Assembly: GCA_026929865.2 (NCBI GenBank)
Contig: CM049398.1
Coordinates: forward strand, 15,778,001 to 15,842,000
Direction: 5' to 3'
Length of the DNA: 64,000 nucleotides
Source: Hyperoplus lanceolatus
Lineage: Eukaryota; Chordata; Actinopteri; Uranoscopiformes; Ammodytidae
Shown in pieces: positions 1-13,531 of this stretch (position 1 is the stretch's first letter; each line of letters begins with the position of its first letter). The translations under genes and the position numbers were made by a program. The notes beneath the pieces were generated by a model, which was given only the letters and a program-made list of their open reading frames with translations, was not told the origin of the DNA and did not search any database.

Positions 1-1122
1 TTAGTTTGAAACTTGTTCTGAAATAAAAACGCATACGCAAGCAACCACGACAATTTTAAGTACATCCCAGCAGGGATAATGCTATTAATCATCAAGGCTA
101 TGCCGTTTAAACACTAGGAATTATTTTTGGAAAATATATAATTTCCATGATCCTAACCACAAGAGAAGTATAATAACGCAGATGACTAATAGCAGGTGTT
201 TGATTATGTTACACATCAATGCCTGCATCAACTTGAACAGTAAAGTTTGCATAAGTGCATTAAAATAAAATATATTTTTAAATTGAGTTTGGTTTGCATT
301 GCTCCATCTTAAATCATTTTTGAAAGATGGTGCGGCTCATATATATTTTAATCCTATCTCATGGAATTTTTGGGAAATTTACAACATGGCCTTCAGGTCA
401 CACTACATCACAATACTCAGTGTTTCCCGCAGGATTTTTTTCAGCAGCGGTGCTGTGGTCCCCGAACCCACTAGGGGGGTCCGGGGGCTTGCCCCCCCGA
501 CCAAATTTTTTTTGTACCCTGTACATTGGAATCCATGAATCTGGTGCACTTTGAGAGGAGAATATGCACTTAAATCCTATTCACACAGTCCTGTGTATTA
601 CTGTAGATAGGATTATTGGTGTTGTAACTTTGCCTTTTGTGTCTTACAGATTTTGACATTTTTGTATAGAAATTAATATTTAAACAAAAAATGCCACAAC
701 GAAAAAATAATTTCCACAATTTATTTACAGATGTTTGCCTAATGCTTAAACACTAAAATGGTTGCTATGCCCAAAGCATCACAACCTCTAACTTTGGTGA
801 CCATGCCCAAAACGTAAGCACCAACCCTACAAACACAATAAGTGCTTTGCACTGTGTTTGAAATTCTCCAACACACTTCTTTCAAAACACTACACACTGT
901 TTTTTTACACAAGACACATTGTTCAAAAATTAAATCTCCTGCAATCATGGGCAAAACACAGGAACAGGATCTACCACTGCACCCTCTCTCTCTTGTTCTC
1001 CTTGCTTCTCTGTCACTTCTCTTTCCTCCCTTACTTGGTCTACCTGTATTTTCTGTAATAAACCTGAGCACTTAAACAACAAGTTAGAAATCTTATTTGT
1101 TTCCTTCAAATTACCCTATATA

Positions 1123-2757
1123 CAGTCATATGAAAAAGTTTGGGAACCCCTCTCAGCCGGCATTATAATTGACTCTGCTTTCACACAAAAAAGATAAAAT
1201 TGGTATGTATTTCATTTACCAGGAACAGCTAAGTACTGGGATGTTTTCCAAACAAAGATTTTTTGAAAAGCAGTATTTAGTTTTATGAAATTAAATAAAA
1301 TGTGAAAAAACTGGCTGTGCAAAAATATGGGAATCCTTGTGGTCTTGCTGATTTTAATGCATGTAACAGCATGTAAAACTGAGGACTTTAAACACAAAAT
1401 TGGTTGGATTATGTTGTTAAGCCTTGAACCTCATATAAAGGTCTGTTTAATCATGATAAAAGGTATTTTAGGTGCCTAAATGCAAGTTCCACTTCTCTTT
1501 GACTCTCTGCAGAAGTGAGACAGAATGTGATCATCAAAACAGCTCCCAAAAGATCTTAAAAACAAAGATTATTCATTGTCATGGTTTAGGGGAAGGCTAC
1601 AAGAAGCTTTCCCAAAGGTTTCAATTGTCAATTTCTACTGTAAGGAACGTTGTCAGGGAATGGAAGGACACAGGCACAGTTGCAGTTAAACCCAGGTCTA
1701 GCATACCAAGAAAAGTACAAGAGCGGCATATGCGGCGGATTGTGAGAACGGTTGCACACAACCCAAAGATCACCTCCAAAGACCTGCAAGAACATCTGGC
1801 TGCAGATTGTGTATCTGTACATGGTTCTACAATTCAGTGCAATTTGCACCAAAACATCTGTATAGCCGGGTGATGAGAAGGAAGCCCTTTCTGCGCCCAC
1901 GCCACAGATACAGTTGCATGGAGTATGCAAAAGCTCATTTAGACAAGCCAGATTCATATAGGAAGAAAATGCTTTGGACTGATGAGACAAAAAATAAGTT
2001 ATTTGGTCTTTATAAAAAGCAGATGTTTTGGTGCAAATTGCGCTGAATTGTTGAACGATGTACAGATACACAATCTGCAGCCAGATGTTCTTGCAGGTCT
2101 TTGGAGGTGATCTGTGGGTTGTGTGCAACCATTCTCACAATCCTCCACCTATGCCGCTCCTGTTTTTTTCTTGGTCTCCCATGCCTGGGTTTAACTGCCA
2201 CTATGCCTGTGTCCTTCCATTTCCTGACAACGTTCCATACAGTCGAAATTGACAATTGAAACCTTTGGGAAAGCTTATTGTAGCCTTCCCCTAAACCATG
2301 ACAATGAACAATCTTTGTTTTTCAGAACTTTTGGGAGCTGTTTTGATGATCCCATTCTGTCTCACTTCAGCAGAGAGTCAAAGAGAAGTGCAACTTGCAT
2401 TTAGGCACCTAAAATACATTTTCTCATGATTAAACAGACATTTCTATGAGGTTCAAGGCTTAACAACATAATCCAACCAACTTTGTGTTTAAAGTCATCA
2501 GTTTTACATGCTGTTACAGGCATTAAAATCAACAAAACCACAAGGGTTCCTATATTTTTGCACAGCCAGTTTTTCAGATTTTATTTTATTTCATACAACC
2601 AAATACTGCTTTTCAAAAAATCTTTGTTTGGAAAACATCCCAGTACTTAGCTGTTCCTGGTAAATTAAAGACATACCACTTTTATCTTTTTTTTTGTGAA
2701 AGCAGAGTCAATTATAATGCCGGCTGAGAGGGGTTCCCAAACTTTTTCATATGACTG
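1123..2757. mobile_element. Fold-back derivative of a Tc1-like transposon
   Basis: Termini CAGTCATATGAAAAAGTTTG and its reverse complement are flanked by TA (1121-1122 and 2758-2759), the Tc1/mariner target. Both arms, 1121-1862 and 2021-2762, are about 740 bp and are inverted copies of each other. Each encodes the N-terminal helix-turn-helix part of a Tc1 transposase (plus strand ISTVRNVVREWKDTG, minus strand ISTVWNVVRKWKDTG; both DLQEHLAADCVSVH). The 158-bp loop continues the left transposase into YRKKMLWTDETKNKLFG, including the WTDET catalytic-start motif. No complete transposase is present, and the rest of the DDE domain is absent. It is an inactive hairpin-forming copy. Confidence 0.85.
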
Positions 2758-4028
2758 TACATGTATTTGTAATGTTCAAATAATATCACCTAGCATTATG
2801 CATTCAAATCCAAAAGAAAATTCTCATTAGCTTGAAAGTTTGCTTCCCTAATTTGCTTCACTAACCTCAGCTCCTCCATTGTCCCCGTCTGCCTTTCTTT
2901 TTCACCCAGCTTTTTAGACTCATCTGCAAATGTAATATATCTTATTTAACTATGTATATATACATTGTGCACAGTGTATCCCTTAAGAGCTTGTACCAGC
3001 CTTTTAAACTCTGAGCCCTAAGCCATTTTTTAGATGTTTTGGTTTGCCTGGATTTATTCTCTTATTAAGATTGCATTCATCACCCCTATAATGCATAGCT
3101 GTCAAGCTATCATTTATTTGGGCCACAACCTGGACTATAAGAATATGTGTGCTGCAGTGATGATGTGATTCTCGTGTAGAAAATGCCCCAAAGTTATAGG
3201 TTACAGTGTTTAATACTTCTTACAGTGTGTTAAGTTGTGTTTTGTCTAGTGTGGGTAGCTGTCAGTTAGGGCCGTGTCGTCAGTCGGCTGGAGAGTCTTT
3301 TTAGTAGTTTCCTTTCTCCTCTCGCTCGGTCAGATGTGCGAGCATGCATGTAGCGATCATTCTACAGTTTGTACAACATGTTTGTTTGAGTTGTGGAATT
3401 ACCCGTGTGTGAGTAAGATTGCTGTTCTAAGTTATAGTTTTATGCATGTTTTAACGGCTGCGATTCGCGGGTCGCAATAACAGCTGTTCCAACGTCTCAT
3501 CAGGAGCGTTAAACCCTTTGTTCTTTTCCCGCGATCTGTGTGCTGCTGTGTCTATGAAAGAGAAGAAAATAAAGAGCGGATAAACCCAACTCCTCCTCTC
3601 CTAGTCTCATGCTTATAATCTGACGTTTTTGGCCATAAGTGGTGTTCTGGCCGACACCTCTGAAGTGAAACCAGTGATACAAGCAAATCAGCGCGGTAAG
3701 CTACATTCACCTAGCCTGGTGCTACCAGACCATCGTACTTCATTTCATTTGTACAGAAGGTCTGGCAGTGCTGTAATTGGCAAACGTTCACTCATGGAGG
3801 CGGGTGTCTGTTAAAGTTTAAAACTATTGGATCTGCCCAGTGCCACTCTGGATTAGCCAACCAATCGCATAACGTTTGGTTGTCACGTGTGTCATGAGCC
3901 GGCTTCTGGCAACTGAAACTGGAGTGCGACTTCGACGTCATCGTTCTCAGCCACTCGTTCTGTTCGCTGATTGGACCGGCTGTCGAATCTCTGGCAAAAC
4001 TGGGAAATGGGCTGTACACCCAGACTGA

Positions 4029-4436
4029 GGTTGCGTTCCGAATCGCATACTTTCTATTATATAGTATGTAGAAAGAAGATTTAGGATGTCCAGATTCTTG
4101 TGGCCAGATTTAGGATGGTTAGAAGTACCCGGATGTCCTACTTCATGCGGCCAAGATTGTTAGTGTTGAAAAGTGCATCCTATTTGGGCAATTCTGACCC
4201 ACAATCCAGTGCGCACGTGAAGTGACATCACATCGACGAAGCCTCCATATGAAAACAAACGGTGATGCAACGGATATAAAAGCAAGAGGCAAGATCAAGG
4301 CGCAATGTTATGATGAAATAAGAGAGTAAAGTATGTCCCAATAGTATGCCTACTGCATCCTAACTAGATTCTTTTTATCGTCGGATGTAGTATGTAGAAT
4401 AGAAAAAAGAAAGAGTATGCGATTCGAAACGCAACC
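4029..4436. mobile_element. MITE with GGTTGCGTT termini
   Basis: This is about 410 bp with inverted ends GGTTGCGTTCCGAATCGCAT (left) and, on the opposite strand, GGTTGCGTTTCGAATCGCAT (right), one mismatch in 20. The inner subterminal parts (TAGTATGTAGAA) are also inverted. It is non-coding and nested inside the 3712-5443 element. No exact target duplication could be assigned. Confidence 0.7.
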
Positions 4437-4442
4437 CGACTA

Positions 4443-5387
4443 GGGGAGAACGGGGTAAGTAGGCACACTTTTTACTCTAGTGAGAATTGCTCATCACCAA
4501 AACATCTGTCAATAGCCATTCCTACATTAAATTGAAGCTTAAGGTGTTGGCTTGAAATGTGTGTCTCTCTTTTTTTCCAACTTATTGTAATGAAGAAGTA
4601 ATTTACCATCAAAGACACTCTGACACATTGTGACAACCAACCCCATCAAGGGGTCGGTTGTCACACACTATGGGGTTGTTTGTCACAATGCTATCTTAAT
4701 GGGAAAAATCTTAAAAAGAAGGCAATGAGGCAGAACCAAATTTGAAAGTTTAATTGCATTGTCAAGTTGACAAATAGGCCTACATAACTTACTGTAGCCT
4801 TGGCAGCTGGTCTAGTTTGGGATGCACTGGGTTGTTTTGATTTTGTTGCCCTTTTTTCTTTTGCTTGCTAGCTGCCTTTTCCTGCTCTATTCTTTCCTTC
4901 TCTGGGGTGTCAGTGAGGATACAGCTTGACAATTTATTTCGTTATTGAGTTCCTTTTCTGGCTGCAGCCTTGAGATAACATGTGACAACCAACCCCCAAA
5001 AAATTTGACGACCAACCCCAACCTGAATTTCTTGCTAGCATCAAGGCCAACAACCATCTGACAACTAATTAGCTTGCTAACAACAATCTAAACTATAGCT
5101 TACCCTTCACACTTTCTGAGGGTAACAAGTGTTTTGTTATAAACCCATTGTGTAAAAGCCTAGAAGAAAAATACTGAGAAGCAAAATATTTTGAATTTGA
5201 CATGAAAAACACAAAACATCCTCTAACCTGAAATGCAGCTGTCTTCCTCCAAGGAAGTCTATGTATGTGACCTCTGATCCCAATTCTGGACCTTTTTTAT
5301 ATCAACATTTCAGAGCTAGCGCGCTCTGGTGGCGAGATATAACGAATGGGACATCCAACCCATGTGACAAATTACCCCGTTCTCCCC
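4443..5387. mobile_element. Non-autonomous transposon, GGGGAGA family, copy 1
   Basis: Inverted ends GGGGAGAACGGGGTAA (4443) and TTACCCCGTTCTCCCC (to 5387) are perfect over 16 bp and flanked by TA on both sides. Internally it carries several copies, in both orientations, of a motif like TGTGACAACCAACCCC: 4629-4644 against 4650-4665 forms a 16-bp stem with one mismatch; others lie near 4672-4685, 4980-4996, 5009-5021 and 5363-5377. No open frame of note. Confidence 0.65.
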
Positions 5388-8300
5388 TACTGAAGGGAAA
5401 ATAAAATTTGGTCGGTAGTAGGCGGGCGGGCGGAGCCAGGCTAACATTCACCAGTTTCCTCCGCTACACTTCGCTCTTCCACTTCACTCGCTGCTGGAAT
5501 CAATTTAACTTTGCAACCGTGTAGGCTACTACTGCCAACAACTGCCACACTCGCTGTTAGGTTATTCTTCTTCTTAGATGTTGGCTACGTGATGATGTGC
5601 CGCGTGCTGCGCAATTTACGTTACGCGCTGCCCATTTTCTAAAAGGAGCTAGGCCTACGTACAAAAAAAAAACAGAAAATGCGGAAGGAGAAGGATTTTT
5701 ATAGAAGCGGCGCACGTTCACTCAGCAGCGGCGGAACGTGCGGGAAACACTGATACTATTACATTGTTCATGTAGGTCTTTCTAGTGAATGCACAGCTCA
5801 TACCGTTGCCGATTGAGTTTAAATAAATAACCTTGTAAGCAATATCTGACATGTGAAATAGCCCATGCAAACTTGATGTACATTTATTTTCAGCTAAATA
5901 AGAGTTATCGGAAATGTCTAAAGGAATTCATCCCAATGAGCCAAACTATTCATTTGATATTGATTAATGAGTTCTGTTTCACAGCAAAAACACAAATAAC
6001 CACAATCCACCACGGGGTTGTGCTTTAGGAGGTCATATGCCAATCCCTGACGCCCTTGATTCTGTCCAATCCCCTTTCAAAACCCTGCACATATCCCAGT
6101 GTGTTACCAAATCCTCATTGCCAACAACATTTTTAAAAAAAATGCTCACCACTAAGCTAAATAAACACAACAAACATGGAAGAGGATTGATTCAATGCCA
6201 AGTGGGCAAGTAATTATGGGCATGGTCTCATGGTCTCAGTTCAAAAAAGAAAAAGGAGGACCCTCAGACCCAGTCAGGTTTTGACTATGCAGCAAACTCT
6301 CTCTGCCCACATCAGCAGACACAGGCAGACTTTACACTCATCTTGCTGATGGAGCGTAACATTCGAAAGTGCACAATCCCCACTGCCTGCCCCTTGTTCA
6401 CGCACACATCAAAATCATATTGACCATTAGGAGAGCAACACTATTCCCATTGTTCTTTTACTAACAAGCAGGATAATAAGTTGTCATATTTTAAGTACCT
6501 TTCGTCAATCACTGAACAAATATATTTGAGCATTTTTTTCCTCTACTGAATGCTGCTTTTGCGGTTCTTTGGGAATGAAAACTGGACTGCACCGTGGCCG
6601 GTTTACATGCTACAAAAGATGCCGACTCAAGCTAGAAACACACAGAAGATGTTCTTTTTACCTTTACACTTTTGTTCTCTGTTTCAACCAACTATAAAAT
6701 CTGTTAGTTGGGGGTTATTTTATGAGTTTATAAAAAAATATTAATAACATATTGAAATACAGCTCCATTGCTCACGCCTAAAATTGGTTGATATGGAATA
6801 CCAGATTGGAGGTATATCATCATACTACGGATAACCCTTCTGAAGTCTATGCAGTGAGGACTGTCAGTGCCCAATTGGTCCAGCTACTTGATCCTTGAAG
6901 TTTAGATTACGGCTGTGACTCAAGATAGCAAATAGATAGATAGATAGTTAAATATAGGAAGATGAAGACCTTATATTTGTATAATAACTGCTGGCATCTG
7001 TCACTATCCATCTATTGCATGTTTCAGTTTGAACAACGAGGTCAGCAGTGCAAACAAGCCAGTTTGAACAAAAATATCAATACATCCCCAATTTGGGAGT
7101 TAAGCATGTCTTAGTTTGTGTTGCAACAACATTTCCAACTAGGAGTAGTAGTGCATTACAGGGTTTGATTGGAATGTATTAAGAAGCATCAACTAACAGT
7201 AAGTCAATTCGGCTATTTTGTTGGCCTCGTCAAGATCTACATTTTTGGAGGGGAAAAACTGTTAACTTTGGGCAAGGCTGCTCCACAGGGGCTCTGCCAT
7301 CTGGCATACCACTGGGGTTTTCTCGCTGTCATGTTTGACATCAATGATTGACATCATGCTTGTTTGAAAAAGCAAACAAATAGTTGATGAGGAGCCAAGA
7401 CACGAATAATTAACAGAAAATAATTAACGAAATGAGACAATACATGGTAAGAGATAGAATGCGAGTCTATATTTTACAATACATGACTAATGTTATTATA
7501 AGAGATATAATTGCATTGGCAATTGCAAATACCAGTTTATTCTTCTATTTTAAGGCCTCTAGTGCACCAAACACCATGCATGAGGAACTCTGGCCTTCAA
7601 GCTCCGAAGTCAACACTCTCCGGCTCTCCTTGGCCCGACTTTGAAATGTTTTACTTTTCCAATCTGAAATCTGAAAACAGTTTAATTGACCAGTTGTTTA
7701 ATCAATTTAACCATTCACATTAACTACAGAGCTATTTTTGCATCTTGCGAGGGCTGGTTGGGACTGCGCTGTCTAGTTTAGCAGACGATGGAATATGGTG
7801 TGTGCAGGGGAGCATTAAGTGGGCTGTAATGTCTGTGTGATTGCTGTAACAGCCCTGCTTGGCTTGGCTGGACTGGCCCACAGCAGCAGTCCCTGTCCTG
7901 GTTCATTTGGTCGTCTGGTCAGCTGTAAAGACGATTGGAACAGATTGCCAACACTCCCTAGAGAGACTTCAACACCGACTTGGCCAAGAAGCCTCCCGCA
8001 CGCTGCTCCACGCGCATGTGCTCTCACATGAATAAACAGACAGCCCGGCCGTCGCAGTAACTTGGGGAGCCCAGTCTTTCCACATTCTTTTGAACTCAAA
8101 AAAAGGAGGAAGTCCACTAACACGTTCGACCCGGCGAAAATTTGGCATAGGGAGCCATGTTTCGCAGCTAGGAAGGACGATGGGCCAAAACCAAAATGAG
8201 TATCTCTCTGTCCTAGCCACTGTGGGTGATAATACTAATCAACGATAACAGCCATGGGTAAACAAATCCTGTAAGGACCGGCCATCAGACCTAAGGTGTA

Positions 8301-10678
8301 TGCGTGTGTTTTCATCTCTCCTAATGAAATCCCTTCCACTCGTCTGCAGGCAGAGAAGAGGCTTTCTATCTGAGCAAATCGCTCTAATTACTCTAATGAG
8401 CCACAGGTGACGATACAGTGAGACTGATTAATTAAATGGGAGGCACCAATCAGGCATGTCTGATTATGCCAATCATATCGACTACAGACTAAATTGAGAT
8501 AACCGGAGACAGACACACTTTAATTGAGGTATCAAAACTTTGTTGAATTCCTTACGCCCTCACGCTCCGACGATGCCGAGACAGATAGGCTGCTGGAATG
8601 ACAACAAGGTTATTGTTATGTACACAGTATGAAGTCAAATCCGCAGCTGCTGTCTGTGCTGCCACGGTGACCACGGGTGCACACGGAGGAGAGGGAGAGA
8701 GCACGGGCACGAGCACTTTGCCTTCAGATCTCATTCCCTGGAGAATAATTGGGAATGTAACTGCAAGAAACGCTTTGTTTACACCTCGTCTGCCGTCACA
8801 CATGCCAAGTAGTCTGCCACTACTCCTTTAGTCCAAACACAATGAAGGTTAACTGCTCCACATGCGGCACATGCTTTACACATTGATCTAATGGAGTACC
8901 ACTCTTGAATTAGAGCCAGGCATAGGAGGACACAGACAAAAATACATTCAAATCTTCTCAGTAATAATAACATCCTATTAGTCACACTGCGGAAGAGGCT
9001 AATATTTAAAAACAAAACTCGCCTGTGTGCATTATTACAAAGTAGTGAGAAGTCTTTTACAGCCTCTTCACTTGGCATTATGACACAGATGTTTAAGAGA
9101 TGAAGTTCTCAGTGCTGCCAATGCAGTCACTAATCTTTCCTTTTATCTCTGACATGTCTGAGGCTGTTATGTGGTTATGATAGTAAACACTAAAGGCGTC
9201 TGGAAAGATGTTTTATCTGAAATCTACAAGGCCTACCTCTGAACCCCCCCTCCTCTGTCTCCCCTCATGTTGTTTCCTCCTCCTATGCGGCTGACTGTTG
9301 TGTATACCAGAACCTACTGTGTGGAGGTGGAGTCGTGTGGTGGCGGCTCAGTCAGGAGCAACAGCCACGCTTGCAACAACGACACGGTACATGATCACAG
9401 ATCACAGGCACGCCCCCTCAAAACACAGCACAGCAGCGGCGCAGATAACAAACTACAATCCCGGCTGCCTGTATATCTCCCTACCTTTGACATGGCGGGG
9501 TGCGGAGCTTTAAATGTGCCAGCACGAAACCACACAGGATCTGAAGAGGCATGCCACATCCTACCGAGTCTTTTTTTGTGTGTGTGTGTGTGTGTTGCTT
9601 TTCCTCTCACCAATTGGAGTCGTAGCCGCAAAGTTTTCCTAACCACAAGCTAACACAATAGTTTCACCGTGACAAATGAAGCCTTAACACTTTTGTGTGC
9701 GAGTGTGTGTTCTGCGTGTGCACCTGTGTTTGTGCGAAAAGCGGTTGGGGGCAGGAGGTCAGCCTAGCACTCTCCACAGCCTAACAAGACGCTTGTGGTC
9801 CCTGAGCGTTTTGCTCCTTTTTTTGAAACACAGATCCATATCTAGCAACAGCAGAGGAGCTGTCAAGACTCACCTCAGTGACGCTGACGCAAGCCTGGAT
9901 CAAAAACAACCTTTTTACACCGCGGCCTCGTTTGTATTGATCCATGTTTCTCTGCTGAGAGACTGGTTGTTGTTTTATCTCCCCAACATCCATGCCTTAA
10001 CTCTCCCGAAGCTTGCTGAGAGCTAGTCATTATTTCGCCCGACCTATTGTCTGACAAGGGGTTTCAGAGGCCAGGCCTGAGCCTAAACACAAATATAATG
10101 AGACTAAGATGGTTTCTGGAGGAAGTGAAGCTCGCTTGTTCTCATTTTGCGGACTTTGAATTCAGCTAGAGGCCTGTGTCACGAAGGGTGAGTGGTGTGG
10201 AGGATGCAACGTGGAGGAGAGAGGGGCATGGCGATATGCTAGGGGGTAATGCCTTGGTGAAAGGGCAAGATTTTTCATCCTTGCGTTTACAGGGTGGAAC
10301 GGCTAGGATATTGAGATCCGAGATAGGATCAGAGGGTAGTGAGCTGTTTCAGCCACGATAAAGGCCACGCATTACAAATAGAGAGAGGGAGAAAGAGAGA
10401 GAGAGAGAGAGGGATAGTATCACACCTCTCATCCCTGAATTAATGCTTCCATTCTGCCAGGAAGCCATTCTGTGCCAGTGAGAGGAGATTGGGGAGGGGA
10501 TGAGTGCACAGATACGGACAAAAAAAATGGATACTGCGATTGTGGAGAGGGGCGATAGGGATTAATCAAGTCTGGGAGAAGAGTGGGGCTCTCTCTCCGG
10601 GCCCTGTAGCACACGTACAAACCTAGGCCCCGACAATTTAACAATTGACATCGCCACTATTTGTTTATATTGCACCAA

Positions 10679-10885
<207 letters not shown>

Positions 10886-13496
10886 GATAATGAGAGTCAC
10901 AGGTGCAGGGCTAGCAACATTGCAGACGTCCACTCATCATCCCACACTTGTATGCGAGCTAGTCCATCTGGCCTAGAAAGTCTGTGACCCTTGACAATGG
11001 ATCAGTGTTCAAAGTTGCACTGATTTAGTTACGATCCGATCTATTCTCAATCCGTCAGCCTATTTGATTTGCTGTAATTCACTTAGCCGTCCATTTAAGG
11101 TATTTAAGCAGCTTCCAGTTTGCTGGCACAGTCGCCGGACAGTAAGGATGGTCTGCATCACTCTCATGTGCCTCTGGTACATTAAATCTTTGCACTGCAT
11201 GGTGCCCTTTTCCAACGTTTTAATTTAGCCTTGTTTATCCGTTGCATCCAGTAATTTTCTAGACGCCTGATGATGACACATCAGCAGGCCAGTGCCTATA
11301 AAAGCTCCATGCTGACTGCTGTGCATAAATCAAAAGCACATATCAAAATGCCCCATTACGTTAGATATATCTGGAGAATGTGTCCGGTTAATGTGCTGTC
11401 ACTATTTTCCAGCGTGGCCCAGCATTCTGACTGAGTTTGACACCCATGGTCTATACGATCAACGTCAACAGAGCATGTCCCGGGGCTAAAGGCTTACTCA
11501 GCCTTTATGAATAAGAGTTTTCTGTTCTGCTTGCATGACTTTTTTTTTTGTTGATGGAGGAACAGGCAGAGAAACGCAGAGAGGAGAGAATGAGCATAGC
11601 TAATCCTTACAGTAATGACAGAATAATTAGCTTGCATTAGGCTACATAATGGGCTGTAATTATGTCATTTATTCTGTGTTGCGAGAATGTGATATGAAGC
11701 CGGTACAATGAGAGAAGAGGCATCAAGCTCAGTGGGAAGTAGGATGGAGCATGTGTAAGAGCTCAGGCTCTTTCTATTGATTGATCCAAACATCAAACGA
11801 AACCACTGGAGTAATGGGGGGGGGGGAGTGAAGGACAGCTAAAAGCTATTTGGAGCTTTCACTGCATAAAAGACTTGACCTGTTCCACACAGCCTACATA
11901 TCAAAACCATCAAACAGCAATCAATAGACCAAAGCGGTCAACTCAACAAACCGTCACCCTACTAAAACATCAAACCCGCGGCCCAAGCGTCAGATGATAG
12001 GCTACACTCAGCTTATCCATTACCATCAGATAAAGAGGAGATAAAACACAGAGCCTAATCCTTTCATGTGTCGTGACAGCCACAGCAGCCTCCGAGGCAT
12101 TCCTTCAGTCTGGCTCTCAAATAGTTTTATGGCGGAAGGCAGCCATTCAGCCAGCCAGCCAGCGAGTCAGGGCTGTTCTGGTCTGTTTGTCTTATTTCAC
12201 AGTTTACACGCTGTTTTATAGGTAGTTATTATGGTCACCATGGTGATGCCATACGTTTTTATGGTCTTTTGGTCTGAGGGCAGAGAGTGTAATAAACGGG
12301 AAAACACACACACATGAAAACAAAAGACTCACAAAACACACCCCTGCTGTGGAAAGGTCTCCTCTCACTCCCCTCCCCTCCCTCGCTCTATTCCCTCACT
12401 CTTTATCAGTCTCACCAAATGCCTATCTCCCTGCTTTCGGCTTCATGTGAAACATGGATGGGCTAACGTCAAAGAATTGTCCTCTCTCATTCCACATCTG
12501 GAGCTGATCAGAGGGCCTCCTGGAAGTTGAGGCCTCTGGGCCTATTAATAACCATACTGCTGAACTCAGGGTCAGACAGCAGTCAGCGGATGAGCCTGTG
12601 TCTACTAAACACATAGTCCCTTTCGCCCTTCCCCCCTTCCTCAAGAGGACCGCTCTTACTTTTAAAAACGAGAAGCCAGAGCTGCCGAGCTTAACAGTGT
12701 AGCACATCTAGCACTACGCCTCTGATATAGGGGCATACAGGGACCTATCCAACTCAAAAAAGATATTAGTCACACAAAAATAGTAAAGGTTTTAGTTTGA
12801 ATTTGGACATAATTTAAAAATTAAACAATACATTAGCATATAACCAGACTGGGATAATTGTGAGACAATTTTCTCTCTCCAGTTTGTTTTTCTTTCCACT
12901 TCCAGGCAAGTTCAAGTTCAAGGGGGCTAGACCTGTTAAAAGGCCAGACAGATGGTAAAGTCATCATGCGTTGGCTCTGAAGGTTAGGCCAGTCAGACAG
13001 CCCAGGTCATAGCAGGGTCTGTGGGGTCAGACCACCTCTCAACCCTGGCTCCAGTCTGACAGCTGCTAAGGTCAAATGTCAGGAAGAGGTTAAGGTACCG
13101 TCTGAGGACGACCAATGAATTTAACAGATACTGGACTGTGTCGTTTGGATGGAATTTCTCCCATGTTTTAGTCGTAGCCATTGACCCGTCCTACGCCAAT
13201 TAATCGTGCATTAGGCAAAGTCTTTATGGGTAATTTTAGCAGGGTGCTTGTAGTTAAAACTATTTAATCTCTTTCCTAGTGCAATTTCAATGAGTCCATC
13301 AAGCATGACAATGATTCTGGTTCACTAAACTTAAATGACACATCCATTCTTTCCCTCCTTAAATGATCAGACCTAAAAAACTGAAAACACACTTCAGCTG
13401 TTTCAAAGATCCTCTGCAAAGTTTGCCACCGTTAAACTAGATCAGCGAGTATGGCACGAATGCAGAGAACAATTTGTTAATAAACCACCCCCATCA

Positions 13497-13500
<4 letters not shown>

Positions 13501-13529
<29 letters not shown>
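13501..13529. repeat. (CA)n microsatellite
   Basis: Short CA tract of 29 bp in the cux1 intron. Confidence 0.9.

Positions 13530-13531
<2 letters not shown>

Larger units (their letters stand above)
3712..5443. mobile_element. Non-autonomous DNA transposon with 9-bp target duplication, hosting nested insertions
   Basis: TAGCCTGG at 3712 and CCAGGCTA ending at 5443 are inverted ends. They are flanked by a perfect direct repeat ACATTCACC at 3703-3711 and 5444-5452. The 9-bp duplication fits a MULE-type or similar element. About 365 bp belong to this element itself. The rest is two later insertions, at about 4029-4436 and 4443-5387. No coding capacity was seen. Confidence 0.7.
418..5752. mobile_element. 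Pair of facing hAT-type termini enclosing a transposon nest
   Basis: CAGTGTTTCCCGCA at 418-431 and its exact reverse complement at 5739-5752 are hAT-style ends facing each other 5.3 kb apart, with a CAGCAGCGG-like stretch a short distance inside each. The flanking 8-mers do not match (ACAATACT against ATACTATT), so this may be one element enlarged by insertions, or two separate remnants. A GC-rich C/G-tract hairpin lies at about 468-505. The Tc1 fold-back and the 3.7-5.45 kb elements lie inside. Confidence 0.4.

Noticed and set aside
3240-3625. Possible solo LTR-like segment: GC-richer block with AATAAA near its end
   Set aside because: No terminal TG..CA with matching target duplication and no partner repeat could be established. 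The composition alone is not enough to call an LTR fossil.
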